Source: Actinocrinis puniceicyclus
GTDB taxonomy: Bacteria > Actinomycetota > Actinomycetes > Streptomycetales > Catenulisporaceae
Assembly: GCF_018283645.1 (NCBI RefSeq)
Contig: NZ_JAGSXH010000064.1
Span: forward strand, 1-35,441
Direction: 5' to 3'
Length of the DNA stretch: 35,441 nucleotides
Of this stretch, positions 1-8,287 are shown piece after piece. The notes beneath the pieces are model-generated. The model had not been told where the DNA came from. It saw nothing but the letters and a program-made list of their open reading frames with translations, and did not search any database. Position 1 is the stretch's first letter. Every line of letters begins with the position of its first letter. A program made the position numbers and the translations under genes.

Positions 1-1
1 G

Positions 2-1138
2 TCAAGCCCCGAGGCGGGCGGCCGCGGCCGCGACACGCTCATCGGTAGCGGTGAGCGCCACCCGGACGTGGTGCTCACCGCCGGGGCCGTAGAACGCGCC
101 AGGAGCCACCAGGATCCCGAGGTCCGCGAGATGCGCGACGGTGTCCCAGCACGGCTGCGGTTGCCCGTCGACGACGCGGGAGGCCCACAGGTACAGGCCG
201 GCCTCGGAATGGTCGATGCGGAAACCCGCGCCTTCCAGCGCCGCGCGCAGTATCAGGCGACGGGATCGGTAACGCTCTTTCTGCTCCGCAGCGTGCTCGT
301 CGTCGTCGAGCGCGGCGGCGGTGGCGGCCTGCACCGGCGCGGGCATCATCATCCCGGCGTGCTTGCGCACCTCCAGCAACTGCGCGACCGCTGCCGGATC
401 CCCGGCCAAGAAGGCGGAGCGGTAGCCCGCCAGGTTCGAACGCTTGGAGAGCGAGTGCACGGCGAGCAACCCGCCGTGTGCGCCGCCGCACACGTCCGGG
501 TGCAGGACTGACACCGGTTCGGTCGCTTCCCAGCCCAGCGAGATGTAGCACTCGTCCGCCACCACGAGCACACCACGGGCCCGAGCCCACGCGACGATCT
601 CGCCCAACGTGCGCGCCGAATGCACCCGGCCGTGCGGGTTGCCGGGCGAGTTGAGCCAGAGCAGCCGCAGTTCCTCCGGGGCCTCGTCGGCGCCGATCCA
701 CCGATCGAGCAGCTGCCCGTCGGTGACCGGAACCGGGGACGCGCCGCACAGCAGCGCTCCGATCTCATAGGTCGGATACGCGGGCGCGGGGTACGCGACG
801 GCGGCACCCACCCCGAGCCCGAGCAACGCGGGCAGGCCCGCGACCAGTTCCTTCGAGCCGATCAAGGGCAGCACCGACACCGGATCCACGCTCGCGCCCA
901 GCGCCCGGCGCATCCAGTCGGCCGCCGCGTCGCGCAGCCTCCCGGTACCGTGCGTAGTCGGGTAACCGGGCGCGTCCGCGGCGGCGGCCAGAGCGCGCCG
1001 CGCGCTCTGCGGCGTCGGGTCCACGGGTGTACCGACGGAAAGGTCCACCCGCCCGCCGGGATGTGCGTCCGCCATGGCCGCGTACGGCTTGAGGCGATCC
1101 CACGGGAACTGTGGCAGGCGGGCGGACACGTTCGTCAT
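2..1138 (-). CDS. dapC: Succinyldiaminopimelate transaminase (DapC-type, PLP aminotransferase fold I)
   Basis: Predicted to transfer the amino group from glutamate to N-succinyl-2-amino-6-ketopimelate in the lysine/meso-diaminopimelate pathway, in the cytoplasm. The 378-aa product shows an aminotransferase class I/II layout: the N-terminal substrate segment, the NSPGNPHGR loop, the VVADECY motif and the Schiff-base lysine in HSLSKRSNLAGYR. The start chosen is the ATG at 1138, preceded by GGAAG-type ribosome binding sequence; an open frame continues upstream but overlaps fdxA and is low-complexity, so the longer start is rejected. It lies 32 bp downstream of fdxA on the same strand. The fdxA-dapC pair is conserved in actinobacteria (Mycobacterium Rv1177-Rv1178), which supports the assignment over generic aspartate aminotransferase. 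The stop codon TGA is complete at the window edge. Confidence 0.9.
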   Translation of the reverse strand: MTNVSARLPQFPWDRLKPYAAMADAHPGGRVDLSVGTPVDPTPQSARRALAAAADAPGYPTTHGTGRLRDAAADWMRRALGASVDPVSVLPLIGSKELVAGLPALLGLGVGAAVAYPAPAYPTYEIGALLCGASPVPVTDGQLLDRWIGADEAPEELRLLWLNSPGNPHGRVHSARTLGEIVAWARARGVLVVADECYISLGWEATEPVSVLHPDVCGGAHGGLLAVHSLSKRSNLAGYRSAFLAGDPAAVAQLLEVRKHAGMMMPAPVQAATAAALDDDEHAAEQKERYRSRRLILRAALEGAGFRIDHSEAGLYLWASRVVDGQPQPCWDTVAHLADLGILVAPGAFYGPGGEHHVRVALTATDERVAAAAARLGA

Positions 1139-1170
1139 CGGTGCTTTTCTTCCGTCGGCGACGGGATTGC

Positions 1171-1497
1171 TCAGTGAGCCTCTTCCTTGCGCGGGATGGC
1201 CTGGATCACCGGGTGGTCCTTGGCGATCAGGCCGAGCTTGGAGGCGCCGCCCGGCGAGCCGAGATCCTCGAAGAACTCGACGTTCGCCTTGTAGAAGTCC
1301 TTCCACTGCTCCGGGGTGTCGTCCTCGTAGAAGATCGCCTCGACCGGGCAGACCGGCTCACAGGCACCGCAGTCGACGCACTCGTCCGGGTGGATGTACA
1401 GCGAGCGCTCACCTTCGTAGATGCAGTCGACCGGGCACTCCTCGATGCATGCCTTGTCCTTGACATCCACACAGGGCTGCGCGATGACGTAGGTCAC
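1171..1497 (-). CDS. fdxA: 7Fe-8S ferredoxin
   Basis: Small soluble electron carrier of 108 aa. Cysteines lie at residues 9, 17, 21, 25, 40, 43, 46 and 50. This is the arrangement of seven-iron ferredoxins, in which one cluster is 3Fe-4S and the other 4Fe-4S (second cluster motif CVDCGACEPVCP). The C-terminal half is the usual acidic extension of actinobacterial FdxA/FdxC. The start is GTG at 1497, with an AGGAGG ribosome binding site 8 nt upstream. dapC follows 32 bp downstream and is probably co-transcribed. A perfect 9-bp inverted repeat sits directly upstream of the ribosome binding site and could affect expression. Physiological partners such as cytochrome P450s or oxidoreductases cannot be told from this locus. 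Confidence 0.96.
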   Translation of the reverse strand: MTYVIAQPCVDVKDKACIEECPVDCIYEGERSLYIHPDECVDCGACEPVCPVEAIFYEDDTPEQWKDFYKANVEFFEDLGSPGGASKLGLIAKDHPVIQAIPRKEEAH

Positions 1498-1517
1498 GTC
1501 CGGGTCCTCCTGGCCTC

Positions 1518-1541
1518 GGGTCGGGTCGCTGTACCCGACCC
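1518..1541 (-). promoter_or_regulatory. Perfect 9-bp inverted repeat in the fdxA leader
   Basis: GGGTCGGGT at 1518-1526 and ACCCGACCC at 1533-1541 are exact reverse complements separated by 6 nt. The repeat ends about 7 nt upstream of the AGGAGG of fdxA. As RNA it would form a very stable GC hairpin just 5' of the Shine-Dalgarno; as DNA it could be an operator. Which of the two applies is not visible. No other intergenic hairpin is this close to a start codon here. Confidence 0.5.
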
Positions 1542-1694
1542 CTCGTCAATCGATACGGAACTTCTCGCTGCACAGCCGGGTTCGTGCTGCTCAGCGTTTC
1601 GCTGCTGCGTCTGGCAGCCGCGCGGGCAATGAAGCGGCGATGCGCCACCTAGTATCGCGCTTAGCGAGGCTGCAACGCACAAAGGGGCGCTGAA

Positions 1695-1985
1695 GTGGAC
1701 GTTACATCACCGGGTGGTACGCCCAGAGTGGGTGCACACGATGTGGGATCACGGGTGGTGCTGCGTTACCGCCTGGATCCGAGTGAACACGGAGCGTTCG
1801 GAGAGTCGCTCAGCGATCTGGTCGGTGAACTGCTGGAGTGGACCGGCGGCGCGGGAGGACACGCCACGGTGCGACGGCGCTCCGGCGAGCAGGTGTCGGT
1901 GCCGCTCGCGCGGGTCGTGGCCGCGAAGGTCATCCCGTCGCCGCCACGGTCACGTCCGGCGCGCAGCGGGCCGCCGGTCACTTGA
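1695..1985 (+). CDS. Orphan SH3-like domain protein (N-terminal domain of Rv0428c-type GNAT proteins, without the acetyltransferase)
   Basis: 96-aa protein with a GTG start at 1695, preceded by AAAGGGG. The central segment (VGSRVVLRYRL ... VGELLEW ... VRRRSGEQVSVPLARVVAAKVIP) resembles, from memory, the N-terminal SH3-like beta-barrel domain of actinobacterial GNAT acetyltransferases of the Rv0428c family. In Streptomyces the gene next to fdxA encodes that full two-domain protein. Here the frame stops after the first domain and a short Ser/Pro/Arg tail, so the acetyltransferase part is missing. The last 8 bp overlap the 3' end of ilvA, which is convergent. This may be a genuine domain-only gene or a remnant left when the GNAT half was lost. 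Function unknown; a small nucleotide- or protein-binding role would be inference. Confidence 0.7.
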   Translation: MDVTSPGGTPRVGAHDVGSRVVLRYRLDPSEHGAFGESLSDLVGELLEWTGGAGGHATVRRRSGEQVSVPLARVVAAKVIPSPPRSRPARSGPPVT

Positions 1986-3285
1986 CGAGGGGCGCGTATC
2001 CCGCGGCGCCGAGCCTGCTGACGACCACCTCGGCGTGTTCCGGTCCGCGCGTCTCCAGGGTCACCGCGACCTCGACCTCCGCGACGCCGAGCCCGGCGGA
2101 GGTGCGGCCGTGCTCGACGTCCACCACGTTGGCGTCCACCGCGGCCAGTTCGGCCAGCAGCTGGGCCAGCGCGCCGGGCCGGTCGACCAGCCGCAGCCGC
2201 AGCGAGAGGAAGCGGCCGGCTGCGGCCAGGCCGTGCCGGATCAGCCGCAACAGAAGCAGCGGATCGACGTTGCCGCCGGACAGGACGGCCACGATCGGCG
2301 GTTCGAGACAAGGCTCCCCCGAGCGCTGCCGCGCCGCTTCGAGCAGCGCGGCCACGCCCACCGCGCCGGCCGGCTCGACGACCAGTTTGCTGCGCTCCAG
2401 CAGCAGCAGCACCGCCTGGGAGATCGACTCCTCGGAGACGGTCAGCACCTGTGTGCCCAGCGCGCGCACGATGGCGAACGGCACCCGCCCGGGGCGGCCG
2501 ACCGCTATCCCGTCCGCCATCGTGGACATCGAGGCCAGGGCAAGCGGTTCACCGGCGGCCAGCGAGGCCGGATAAGCGGCGGCGGCCGCGGCCTGCACGC
2601 CGACCAGTCGCACGTCCGGGCGCAGCGCGTGCAGAACCGTGCCGATCCCGGCGAGCAGCCCTCCCCCGCCTGTGCTGACGACGACGGTCTTCACCTGGGG
2701 GCACTGCTCAAGGATCTCCAGCGCGACGGTGCCCTGCCCGGCGATCACGTCGGGATGGTCGAAGGGATGGATGAACGCCGCGCCGGTCTCGTCCGCGAAG
2801 TCGCGCGCGGCGAGCAGCGCCTCGTCGACGCTCGTGCCCGAGAAACGGACCCGCGCGCCGTAGGACTCGGTGGCCGCGACCTTGGGAAGCGGTGCGCCCT
2901 CGGGCATGAAGACGGTGGACTCGATGCCGTGCAGGCTCGCGGCGAGTGCGACGCCTTGCGCGTGGTTGCCGGCGCTGGCCGCGACCACGCCGCGGGCTCG
3001 TTCCTCCGGCGAGAGGTTGTGGATGCGCACGTATGCCCCGCGCACCTTGAACGATCCGGCGCGCTGAAGGTTCTCGCACTTGAACCAGACCTCGCCGCCG
3101 AGTTCTTCGGACAGCGGGCGGGACCATGCCAGCGGGGTCGGGCGCGCGACTCCGCCGAGCAGTTTGCGCGCGGCGAGCACGTCGTCCAGAGTGACTGCGG
3201 CGTGCGCCGTGCGGTCGGTGGCCTGCGGTTTCTTACCCGGCGTGGTGTCGCCTTCGACCGCGGGCCGCTCCTTGTGGGTAGCCAT
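1978..3285 (-). CDS. ilvA: Threonine ammonia-lyase (threonine dehydratase) with single ACT domain
   Basis: Converts L-threonine to 2-oxobutanoate and ammonia with PLP, feeding isoleucine synthesis. The 435-aa protein (from the ATG at 3285) carries the PLP lysine in AGSFKVRGAY (Lys80), the AGNHAQGVA motif and the phosphate-binding loop STGGGGLLAG. A C-terminal ACT domain of about 80 residues starts near LRLRLVDRPGALAQLLAEL. A single ACT domain and this length fit the actinobacterial IlvA/TdcB-like form rather than the long E. coli IlvA with two ACT repeats. The N-terminus has about 30 poorly ordered charged residues. A TTG three codons upstream (3294) is an alternative start; neither has a strong ribosome binding site. 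It is divergent from marR and tail-to-tail with the orphan SH3-like gene. Confidence 0.93.
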   Translation of the reverse strand: MATHKERPAVEGDTTPGKKPQATDRTAHAAVTLDDVLAARKLLGGVARPTPLAWSRPLSEELGGEVWFKCENLQRAGSFKVRGAYVRIHNLSPEERARGVVAASAGNHAQGVALAASLHGIESTVFMPEGAPLPKVAATESYGARVRFSGTSVDEALLAARDFADETGAAFIHPFDHPDVIAGQGTVALEILEQCPQVKTVVVSTGGGGLLAGIGTVLHALRPDVRLVGVQAAAAAAYPASLAAGEPLALASMSTMADGIAVGRPGRVPFAIVRALGTQVLTVSEESISQAVLLLLERSKLVVEPAGAVGVAALLEAARQRSGEPCLEPPIVAVLSGGNVDPLLLLRLIRHGLAAAGRFLSLRLRLVDRPGALAQLLAELAAVDANVVDVEHGRTSAGLGVAEVEVAVTLETRGPEHAEVVVSRLGAAGYAPLVK

Positions 3286-3348
3286 GCGGCCCAATCTACG
3301 CGGCTTGCGATCGCGCTACGACGGCCCGGCCCCGCCCCCGGAAAACAA

Positions 3349-3392
3349 CTTGCATGGAGCAAGCAACTACGCATATGGTTGCATGGTACAAG
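3349..3392. promoter_or_regulatory. Two MarR-type operator sites (TTGCATGG..CAAG direct repeat)
   Basis: Two 14-bp elements differ at only two positions: TTGCATGGAGCAAG at 3350-3363 and TTGCATGGTACAAG at 3379-3392, 29 bp apart. The first is part of a perfect CTTGC-N5-GCAAG inverted repeat (3349-3363). A further GCAAC/GTTGC pair (3363-3367 and 3378-3382) spans the space between them. They sit in the 166-bp divergent region between ilvA and marR, 60-100 bp before the marR start. Dyads of TTGC/GCAA type are common for MarR dimers, so autoregulation of the marR-pump operon is the likely role (inference). Confidence 0.65.
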
Positions 3393-3451
3393 TAAGTAAC
3401 CGTTCGTGAACGCCGACAACCGACCGATTCTCTTTAGCCGCAGAGGTTCTC

Positions 3452-3961
3452 ATGCCGGTCGACACCTTCGAGCAGCCACCGCGCACGCCCGTCGCGCACG
3501 GCCCGGCCCCGGCTCAGCGGACCGTGCCCTCGCCGACCACCGAGGACGTGTACGCGCTCACCAACGCGATGCGCGGGCTGATACTCCAGGCGAAGAACAA
3601 CCACCGGGCGCTGGAGAAGTCCAGCGACCACGGGCGGGTCTCCGTGCTGTTCATCCTCTCCAAGGTCGGCCCGATGCGGGCATCGGCGCTCGCGAAGGAC
3701 GCCTCGCTCGACCTGTCCACGATCAGCCGCCATCTGCGCACCCTCGAAGAAGAGGGCTACATCGCCAAGACCGCGGATCCGGACGACAAACGGGCGTTCC
3801 AGGTGGGACTCACCGAACGGGGACACGACTTCGTGCGGCAGTTCTGGCGCGACCGCGTGAACGCGGTACGGGACGCGCTGTCCGAATGGACGGCGGACGA
3901 CGTACGTGCGCTGACAAGACTGCTCGACAGATTCGTACGCGACACCGAAGGATGCTCCTGA
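3452..3961 (+). CDS. MarR-family transcriptional regulator
   Basis: 169-aa winged helix-turn-helix protein. The first 30 residues are a proline-rich leader. The recognition helix region is ALAKDASLDLSTISRHLRTLEEEGYI (about residues 77-102), and the beta-wing carries the family signature DPDDKRAFQVGLTERG. Flanking helices should form the dimer interface and ligand pocket. The stop codon overlaps the ATG of the efflux gene (TGATG), so the two are translationally coupled. This is the classic MarR-plus-exporter arrangement, and the regulator probably represses the operon until a toxic ligand binds. Two operator-like sites lie upstream. Ligand unknown. Confidence 0.93.
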   Translation: MPVDTFEQPPRTPVAHGPAPAQRTVPSPTTEDVYALTNAMRGLILQAKNNHRALEKSSDHGRVSVLFILSKVGPMRASALAKDASLDLSTISRHLRTLEEEGYIAKTADPDDKRAFQVGLTERGHDFVRQFWRDRVNAVRDALSEWTADDVRALTRLLDRFVRDTEGCS

Positions 3962-5730
3962 TGAACGCACCCGCGACGGCGGCGGACGGCCGCCCCTTGA
4001 TGTCGCACCGACAGATCATGGTGGTCTTCAGCGGCCTGATGCTGGGCATGCTGCTGGCCGCGCTCGACCAGACGATCGTGTCCACCGCGCTGTGGACCAT
4101 CGTGCAGGACCTCGACCCGGTGCACGGCCTGGCCCACCAGTCCTGGGTGGTGACCGCGTACCTGCTCGCCTCGACGGTCGTCACGCCGATCTACGGCAAG
4201 CTGGCGGACCTCTACGGTCCCAAGAAGATCTTCATGTTCGCCATCACCCTGTTCCTGGCCGGTTCCGCGGCGTGCGGGATGGCGCAGAACATGGGCGAGC
4301 TGATCGCCTTCCGCGCGCTGCAGGGCCTGGGCGGCGGCGGCCTGATGGCGCTGGTGTTCACGATCATCGGCGTCGTGGTGCCGCCCCGCGACCGCGGCAA
4401 GTACCAGGGCTACTTCGGCGGCGTGTTCATGCTGGCGATGGTGCTCGGCCCGCTGATCGGCGGCTTCTTCACGGACCGCAGCCACCTGTTCGGGGTGACC
4501 GGCTGGCGCTGGATCTTCTACGTCAACCTGCCCATCGGCGTCCTGGCGCTGATCGTCGTCTCGATCGTGCTGCACGTGCGCAGCAGCCAGGTCAAGCACA
4601 AGATCGACTACACCGGGGCGGCCCTGGTGGCCTCGGGGGCGTCGGCCCTGCTGCTGGTCACCGTCTGGGGCGGCACGAGCTACGCCTGGGGCTCGGCCAC
4701 CATCGTCGGCCTGATCGCCGTCGGCGCGGCTCTGCTGATCGCGTTCGTGCTCTGGGAGGCGAAGCTCGCCACCGAGCCGATCCTGCCGATGCACCTGTTC
4801 CGCAACTCGATCTTCAGCGTCTCGAACTCGATCGCGCTCGTCCTCGGCATGGCGATGATGGGCTCGCTGATCTACGTCTCGACCTACCTCCAACTGGTGG
4901 TCGGCTACAGCCCGACGATGGCGGGCCTGGCGATCCTGCCGATGATGGCCGGCATCATGCCCGCCTCGATCATCGGCGGCCGGGTCATCTCGAAGATCGG
5001 CAAGTACAAGGCGTTCCCGATCGCCGGCACCGCGATCGCCGCGTTCGGCATGTTCCTGATGTCCCGGCTGACCGAGACGACCTCGGCCGCGGAGCGCGGG
5101 GTGTTCATGTTCGTACTCGGCCTCGGCATGGGCCTGGTGATGCCGGTCCTGACGCTGGCCGTGCAGAACGCGCTTCCGTTCAAGGACATCGGCACCGGGA
5201 CCTCGGCGAACCTGTTCTTCCGGAACATCGGCGGTTCCTTCGGCACCGCGATCTTCGGCGCGGTCCTGATCAACCGGTTCAGCCACTACGCGGCGACCGA
5301 GCTGCCCCGGGGCGGCGGCGTGAGCGGCGGCGGCAGTCCCAACGGCCTGAGCCGCAAGGCGCTGGACGCGCTCAACGCACAGCGCCCGGGGACCGAGGCG
5401 GCCATCCTGCACATCTTCGTGCAGGCGATGTCGGTGGTCTTCCTCGTCGCCGCGGCGACGATGCTGGTGGCGTGGGTGCTGAGCCTGTTCCTCAAGCAGG
5501 TCACGCTGCGCTCGGCGGGCGTGCCGAGGACCGCGGGAGCAGACACGAGCTCTACTACGAACACTGACACGGGCACTGAGAACGGCACGAGCGCCGACAC
5601 CGGCACGAGCACTGCCGCGAGCACCGGCGCCGGCCCTGGCGCCGCCCTTGGCACGGACACGAGCAGCACCGGAGACGCCGCGGGCGACGAGGCCGTGGCC
5701 ACCAGCGGTGCTGCGCCGGTCATGCATTAG
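3961..5730 (+). CDS. DHA2-family (14-TM) MFS drug exporter, EmrB/QacA type
   Basis: 589-aa proton-driven multidrug exporter of the inner membrane. The N-terminal half shows AALDQTIVSTAL (helix 1 acidic motif of DHA2 pumps), the motif A loop GKLADLYGPKK, RALQGLGGGGLMAL and the antiporter motif C region VLGPLIGGFF. There are enough hydrophobic segments for 14 helices. The C-terminal ~75 residues are a Thr/Ser/Gly/Ala-rich cytoplasmic tail (repeated TGT/GTST units), longer than usual. The start is the ATG overlapping the marR stop codon. Control by the upstream MarR protein is very likely. The transported compound cannot be told from sequence. Confidence 0.93.
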   Translation: MNAPATAADGRPLMSHRQIMVVFSGLMLGMLLAALDQTIVSTALWTIVQDLDPVHGLAHQSWVVTAYLLASTVVTPIYGKLADLYGPKKIFMFAITLFLAGSAACGMAQNMGELIAFRALQGLGGGGLMALVFTIIGVVVPPRDRGKYQGYFGGVFMLAMVLGPLIGGFFTDRSHLFGVTGWRWIFYVNLPIGVLALIVVSIVLHVRSSQVKHKIDYTGAALVASGASALLLVTVWGGTSYAWGSATIVGLIAVGAALLIAFVLWEAKLATEPILPMHLFRNSIFSVSNSIALVLGMAMMGSLIYVSTYLQLVVGYSPTMAGLAILPMMAGIMPASIIGGRVISKIGKYKAFPIAGTAIAAFGMFLMSRLTETTSAAERGVFMFVLGLGMGLVMPVLTLAVQNALPFKDIGTGTSANLFFRNIGGSFGTAIFGAVLINRFSHYAATELPRGGGVSGGGSPNGLSRKALDALNAQRPGTEAAILHIFVQAMSVVFLVAAATMLVAWVLSLFLKQVTLRSAGVPRTAGADTSSTTNTDTGTENGTSADTGTSTAASTGAGPGAALGTDTSSTGDAAGDEAVATSGAAPVMH

Positions 5731-5767
5731 CCGAACCCTCTCCCACGCGGGCGCGCCCGGCCGACAC

Positions 5768-5773
5768 TACGCT
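5768..5773 (+). promoter_or_regulatory. Predicted -10 box of a leaderless transcript
   Basis: TACGCT lies 6 nt before the GTG at 5780, so transcription would begin at or near the start codon. No Shine-Dalgarno is present, which supports the GTG choice for the downstream membrane protein. No clear -35 is seen. Confidence 0.45.
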
Positions 5774-5779
5774 GGCCCG

Positions 5780-8287
5780 GTGCGCCCGCGTCGTTTCCGC
5801 TTCCAGGCCGTGCTCTTCGCCGCCTGGCTGATCGGGGCTGCGCTGGTGGTGCCGGCTGTCGGGACGAGTCCCGGGCGGGCCGCGCAGCGGGAAGCCACCG
5901 GCGGCGACCCGGCGACGCATCACGTCGTCGTCATCGGCATCGACGGCCTGCAGTGGAGCGACGTAACGCGGACCGGCATGCCTCACCTGTTCGATCTGGT
6001 CAAGCACGCCGACATCGCCTCGCTCGTGACGCGCGGCGAGTCCGACTACACCTGCCCCGCGGACGGCTGGCTCACGCTGAACAGCGGAACACGCTCGACC
6101 GGCGGCACGGTGCTGCGATACCCGCCGGGGACGGATGCCGTGACCGCGCTCATCACGCAGCCACAGCAGTATTGCGCGCCATTGCCCGATGTGCCGCTGT
6201 ACCCGGGCGCATACGATATTCCGGACTTCTCTTCCTATACAACGCCGAACAACGCCTACAGCTACGTCCCGGTTTTCGGGTCGCTCGAAGCACCGATCAC
6301 CGCGTCCGGTGGCTGCGTCGCGGCATCCGGAGCAGGCGCGCTGCTCGGCGCCGCTGATGCGCAGGGGCGCGTCGGGGATTACCTGGGCGAACCCGGCGCC
6401 CTCTCGCGGGCCGATCTTTCCCAATGTGCCCTCACGCTGGTCGACCTCGGCGGCGTCACCGACGTGCCGCCGACGACAGTGCCCTTACTGCCGCGACCGC
6501 CGGTCGACCGCGCGGCCCCCTACGGCGCGCTCGACTCCGCGCTCGGCTCGCTGCTCAGCCGCATTCCCGCCGACGCCACCGTCGTGGTCGCAGGTCTCGA
6601 CGACTCGACGGACCAGGCGCAACTGCACGCCGTACTCGTCAAGGGGCAGCCGTACGACGGAGAGCACTGGCTCTACGCGCCCTCGACCCGGCACGCCGGC
6701 CTGGTCCAGACGCTCGACCTGACCGCCTCGCTGCCGGCCTGGACCGGCCTGGACCCGCGGCAGATCCGGGCCGCGGACCCGAAACCGTTCGTCGGTTCCC
6801 AGATCACCGTGCGCGCCAACCGCCCCGCGGACCCGGCCGGCGCGATCGTCACGCAGGTCTGGCTGAACACCGCGAACCAGACCTTCGCGCAGACCAACGG
6901 CCGCTTCGTGACCTGGATGGCGCATGCGATCACCGTCCTGGCCTGGGCGGCCGGCCTGATCTTCGCCGCGGTGCGCTGGCTGCCCGAGCGCTACGGCCCC
7001 GGCCGGTTCGCGCGCCGCCGCCCGCTGGCGCGCCGCTGGCGCTCGGGCCTGATCGGCGCGCTCGCCGGCTGGGCTACCGTGCTCGGCGCCGTGGCCCCGG
7101 CCTCGTTCCTGGCGAATCTGGTGAACTGGTCCGCGACCTTCGCACCCGGCCCCGTGCTGTACGGCGCGACCGCCGGCATCAGCGTTCTGCTTGCGACGGC
7201 CGTGCTCGCGGCGTGCCGGCTCTCGCCGTCGCTGCGCCGGCAGCCGCTCGCCCCGGCCGGGCTGCTCGGCCTGCTGACGCTGCTCGTCATCGCCGGCGAC
7301 GTGGCGACCGGTTCGCGGCTCCAGGCGCAGACCCCGTTCGGATTGTCGTATGTCATCGCCGGGCGCTTCTACGGCATCGGCAACAGCGCCGTCGGCGTGT
7401 ACTGCGCCGCCGCGATGATCGGGGCCGCCTGGCTCGCCGCACTGCTGCTGCCGCGGCGCGGACCAGGCCAGATCCCGCCGCACGTATGGCCGAACACGCT
7501 GCGGGAGGCGGCCGACGGCTGGCTGCGGCGCGCCGTACCCGGACGCCTGGGCTTGACCCGGCTGCCGGAGGCAGCGCGCGGCGAGCGCAGGCGGGCGCTG
7601 GCCGTGGTCGGCGCCGTCGCTCTCGCGGCCATCGCGGCCTGCGGATATCCGGGCTGGGGCGCGAAGTTCGGCGGCACCATCGCCATGGTGCCCGGCTTCG
7701 TGCTGCTGCTGTTCCTGGTCGCGGGGCTGCGGATCACCTGGCGCAGGGCGCTGGTGGTCGCGCTCAGCGGGATCGTGGTCGTCTCCGGGTTCGCCCTGCT
7801 CAACTATCTACAGCCGGCCGCAGAGCGCTCGCACTTCGGCAGTTTCGTCGCCTCGCTGTTCGACGGCACCTGGACCGGCACGATCCACCGCAAGATCGCG
7901 ACCAACCTGGCCTCGATCCACAACGACTGGTTCAGCCACTACGTGCCGTGGCTGCTGTTCTGGAGCCTGCTGGCGATCGTCGCGCCGCGGCTGATCGGCT
8001 CCAGATCGCTGGCGCTGGTCTACGCGCGCGAGCCGTTCGTGCGCTGCGCGTTGTGGCTGGCCCTGATCACCGTCGCGATCGGCTGGTTCGTGGACGACTC
8101 CGGCGTCCTGGTGCCGAAGATGGCGCTCTTCCTGGCCGCGCCTCTGGGCGTGCTGAGCGCGGCGCTGACGTTGCGGCCGGACGCGGCCGAGCGCGACGCT
8201 CGGCCCGATACGCGTGCCGCGGCCGGCGCCGCGCAGCCGGTGCCCGGACCCGGGCGGGTCGCCGGTCAGTCCCCGGGCGACCAGTAA
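5780..8287 (+). CDS. Large membrane protein with N-terminal extracytoplasmic alkaline-phosphatase-like domain
   Basis: 835-aa protein. Residues about 8-28 form a signal anchor. It is followed by a ~340-residue extracytoplasmic domain beginning HHVVVIGIDGLQWSDV, whose opening resembles the first strand and metal-binding Asp of alkaline-phosphatase-superfamily folds; DGWLTLNSGTRS may correspond to the nucleophile region. From about residue 380 (WMAHAITVLAWAAGLIFAAV) to near the C-terminus there are roughly nine or ten membrane helices. The short C-terminal tail is polar. The architecture suggests an exported phosphatase or phosphotransferase acting on envelope material, but activity is inference and no family name is certain. 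The start is a GTG with a leaderless-type -10. Its last 22 bp overlap the 3' end of the convergent ROK gene. Confidence 0.75.
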   Translation: MRPRRFRFQAVLFAAWLIGAALVVPAVGTSPGRAAQREATGGDPATHHVVVIGIDGLQWSDVTRTGMPHLFDLVKHADIASLVTRGESDYTCPADGWLTLNSGTRSTGGTVLRYPPGTDAVTALITQPQQYCAPLPDVPLYPGAYDIPDFSSYTTPNNAYSYVPVFGSLEAPITASGGCVAASGAGALLGAADAQGRVGDYLGEPGALSRADLSQCALTLVDLGGVTDVPPTTVPLLPRPPVDRAAPYGALDSALGSLLSRIPADATVVVAGLDDSTDQAQLHAVLVKGQPYDGEHWLYAPSTRHAGLVQTLDLTASLPAWTGLDPRQIRAADPKPFVGSQITVRANRPADPAGAIVTQVWLNTANQTFAQTNGRFVTWMAHAITVLAWAAGLIFAAVRWLPERYGPGRFARRRPLARRWRSGLIGALAGWATVLGAVAPASFLANLVNWSATFAPGPVLYGATAGISVLLATAVLAACRLSPSLRRQPLAPAGLLGLLTLLVIAGDVATGSRLQAQTPFGLSYVIAGRFYGIGNSAVGVYCAAAMIGAAWLAALLLPRRGPGQIPPHVWPNTLREAADGWLRRAVPGRLGLTRLPEAARGERRRALAVVGAVALAAIAACGYPGWGAKFGGTIAMVPGFVLLLFLVAGLRITWRRALVVALSGIVVVSGFALLNYLQPAAERSHFGSFVASLFDGTWTGTIHRKIATNLASIHNDWFSHYVPWLLFWSLLAIVAPRLIGSRSLALVYAREPFVRCALWLALITVAIGWFVDDSGVLVPKMALFLAAPLGVLSAALTLRPDAAERDARPDTRAAAGAAQPVPGPGRVAGQSPGDQ

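Noticed and set aside
431-441. GGTTCGAACGC resembling a tRNA T-loop
   Set aside because: It lies inside dapC, and no cloverleaf arms or CCA end can be drawn around it.
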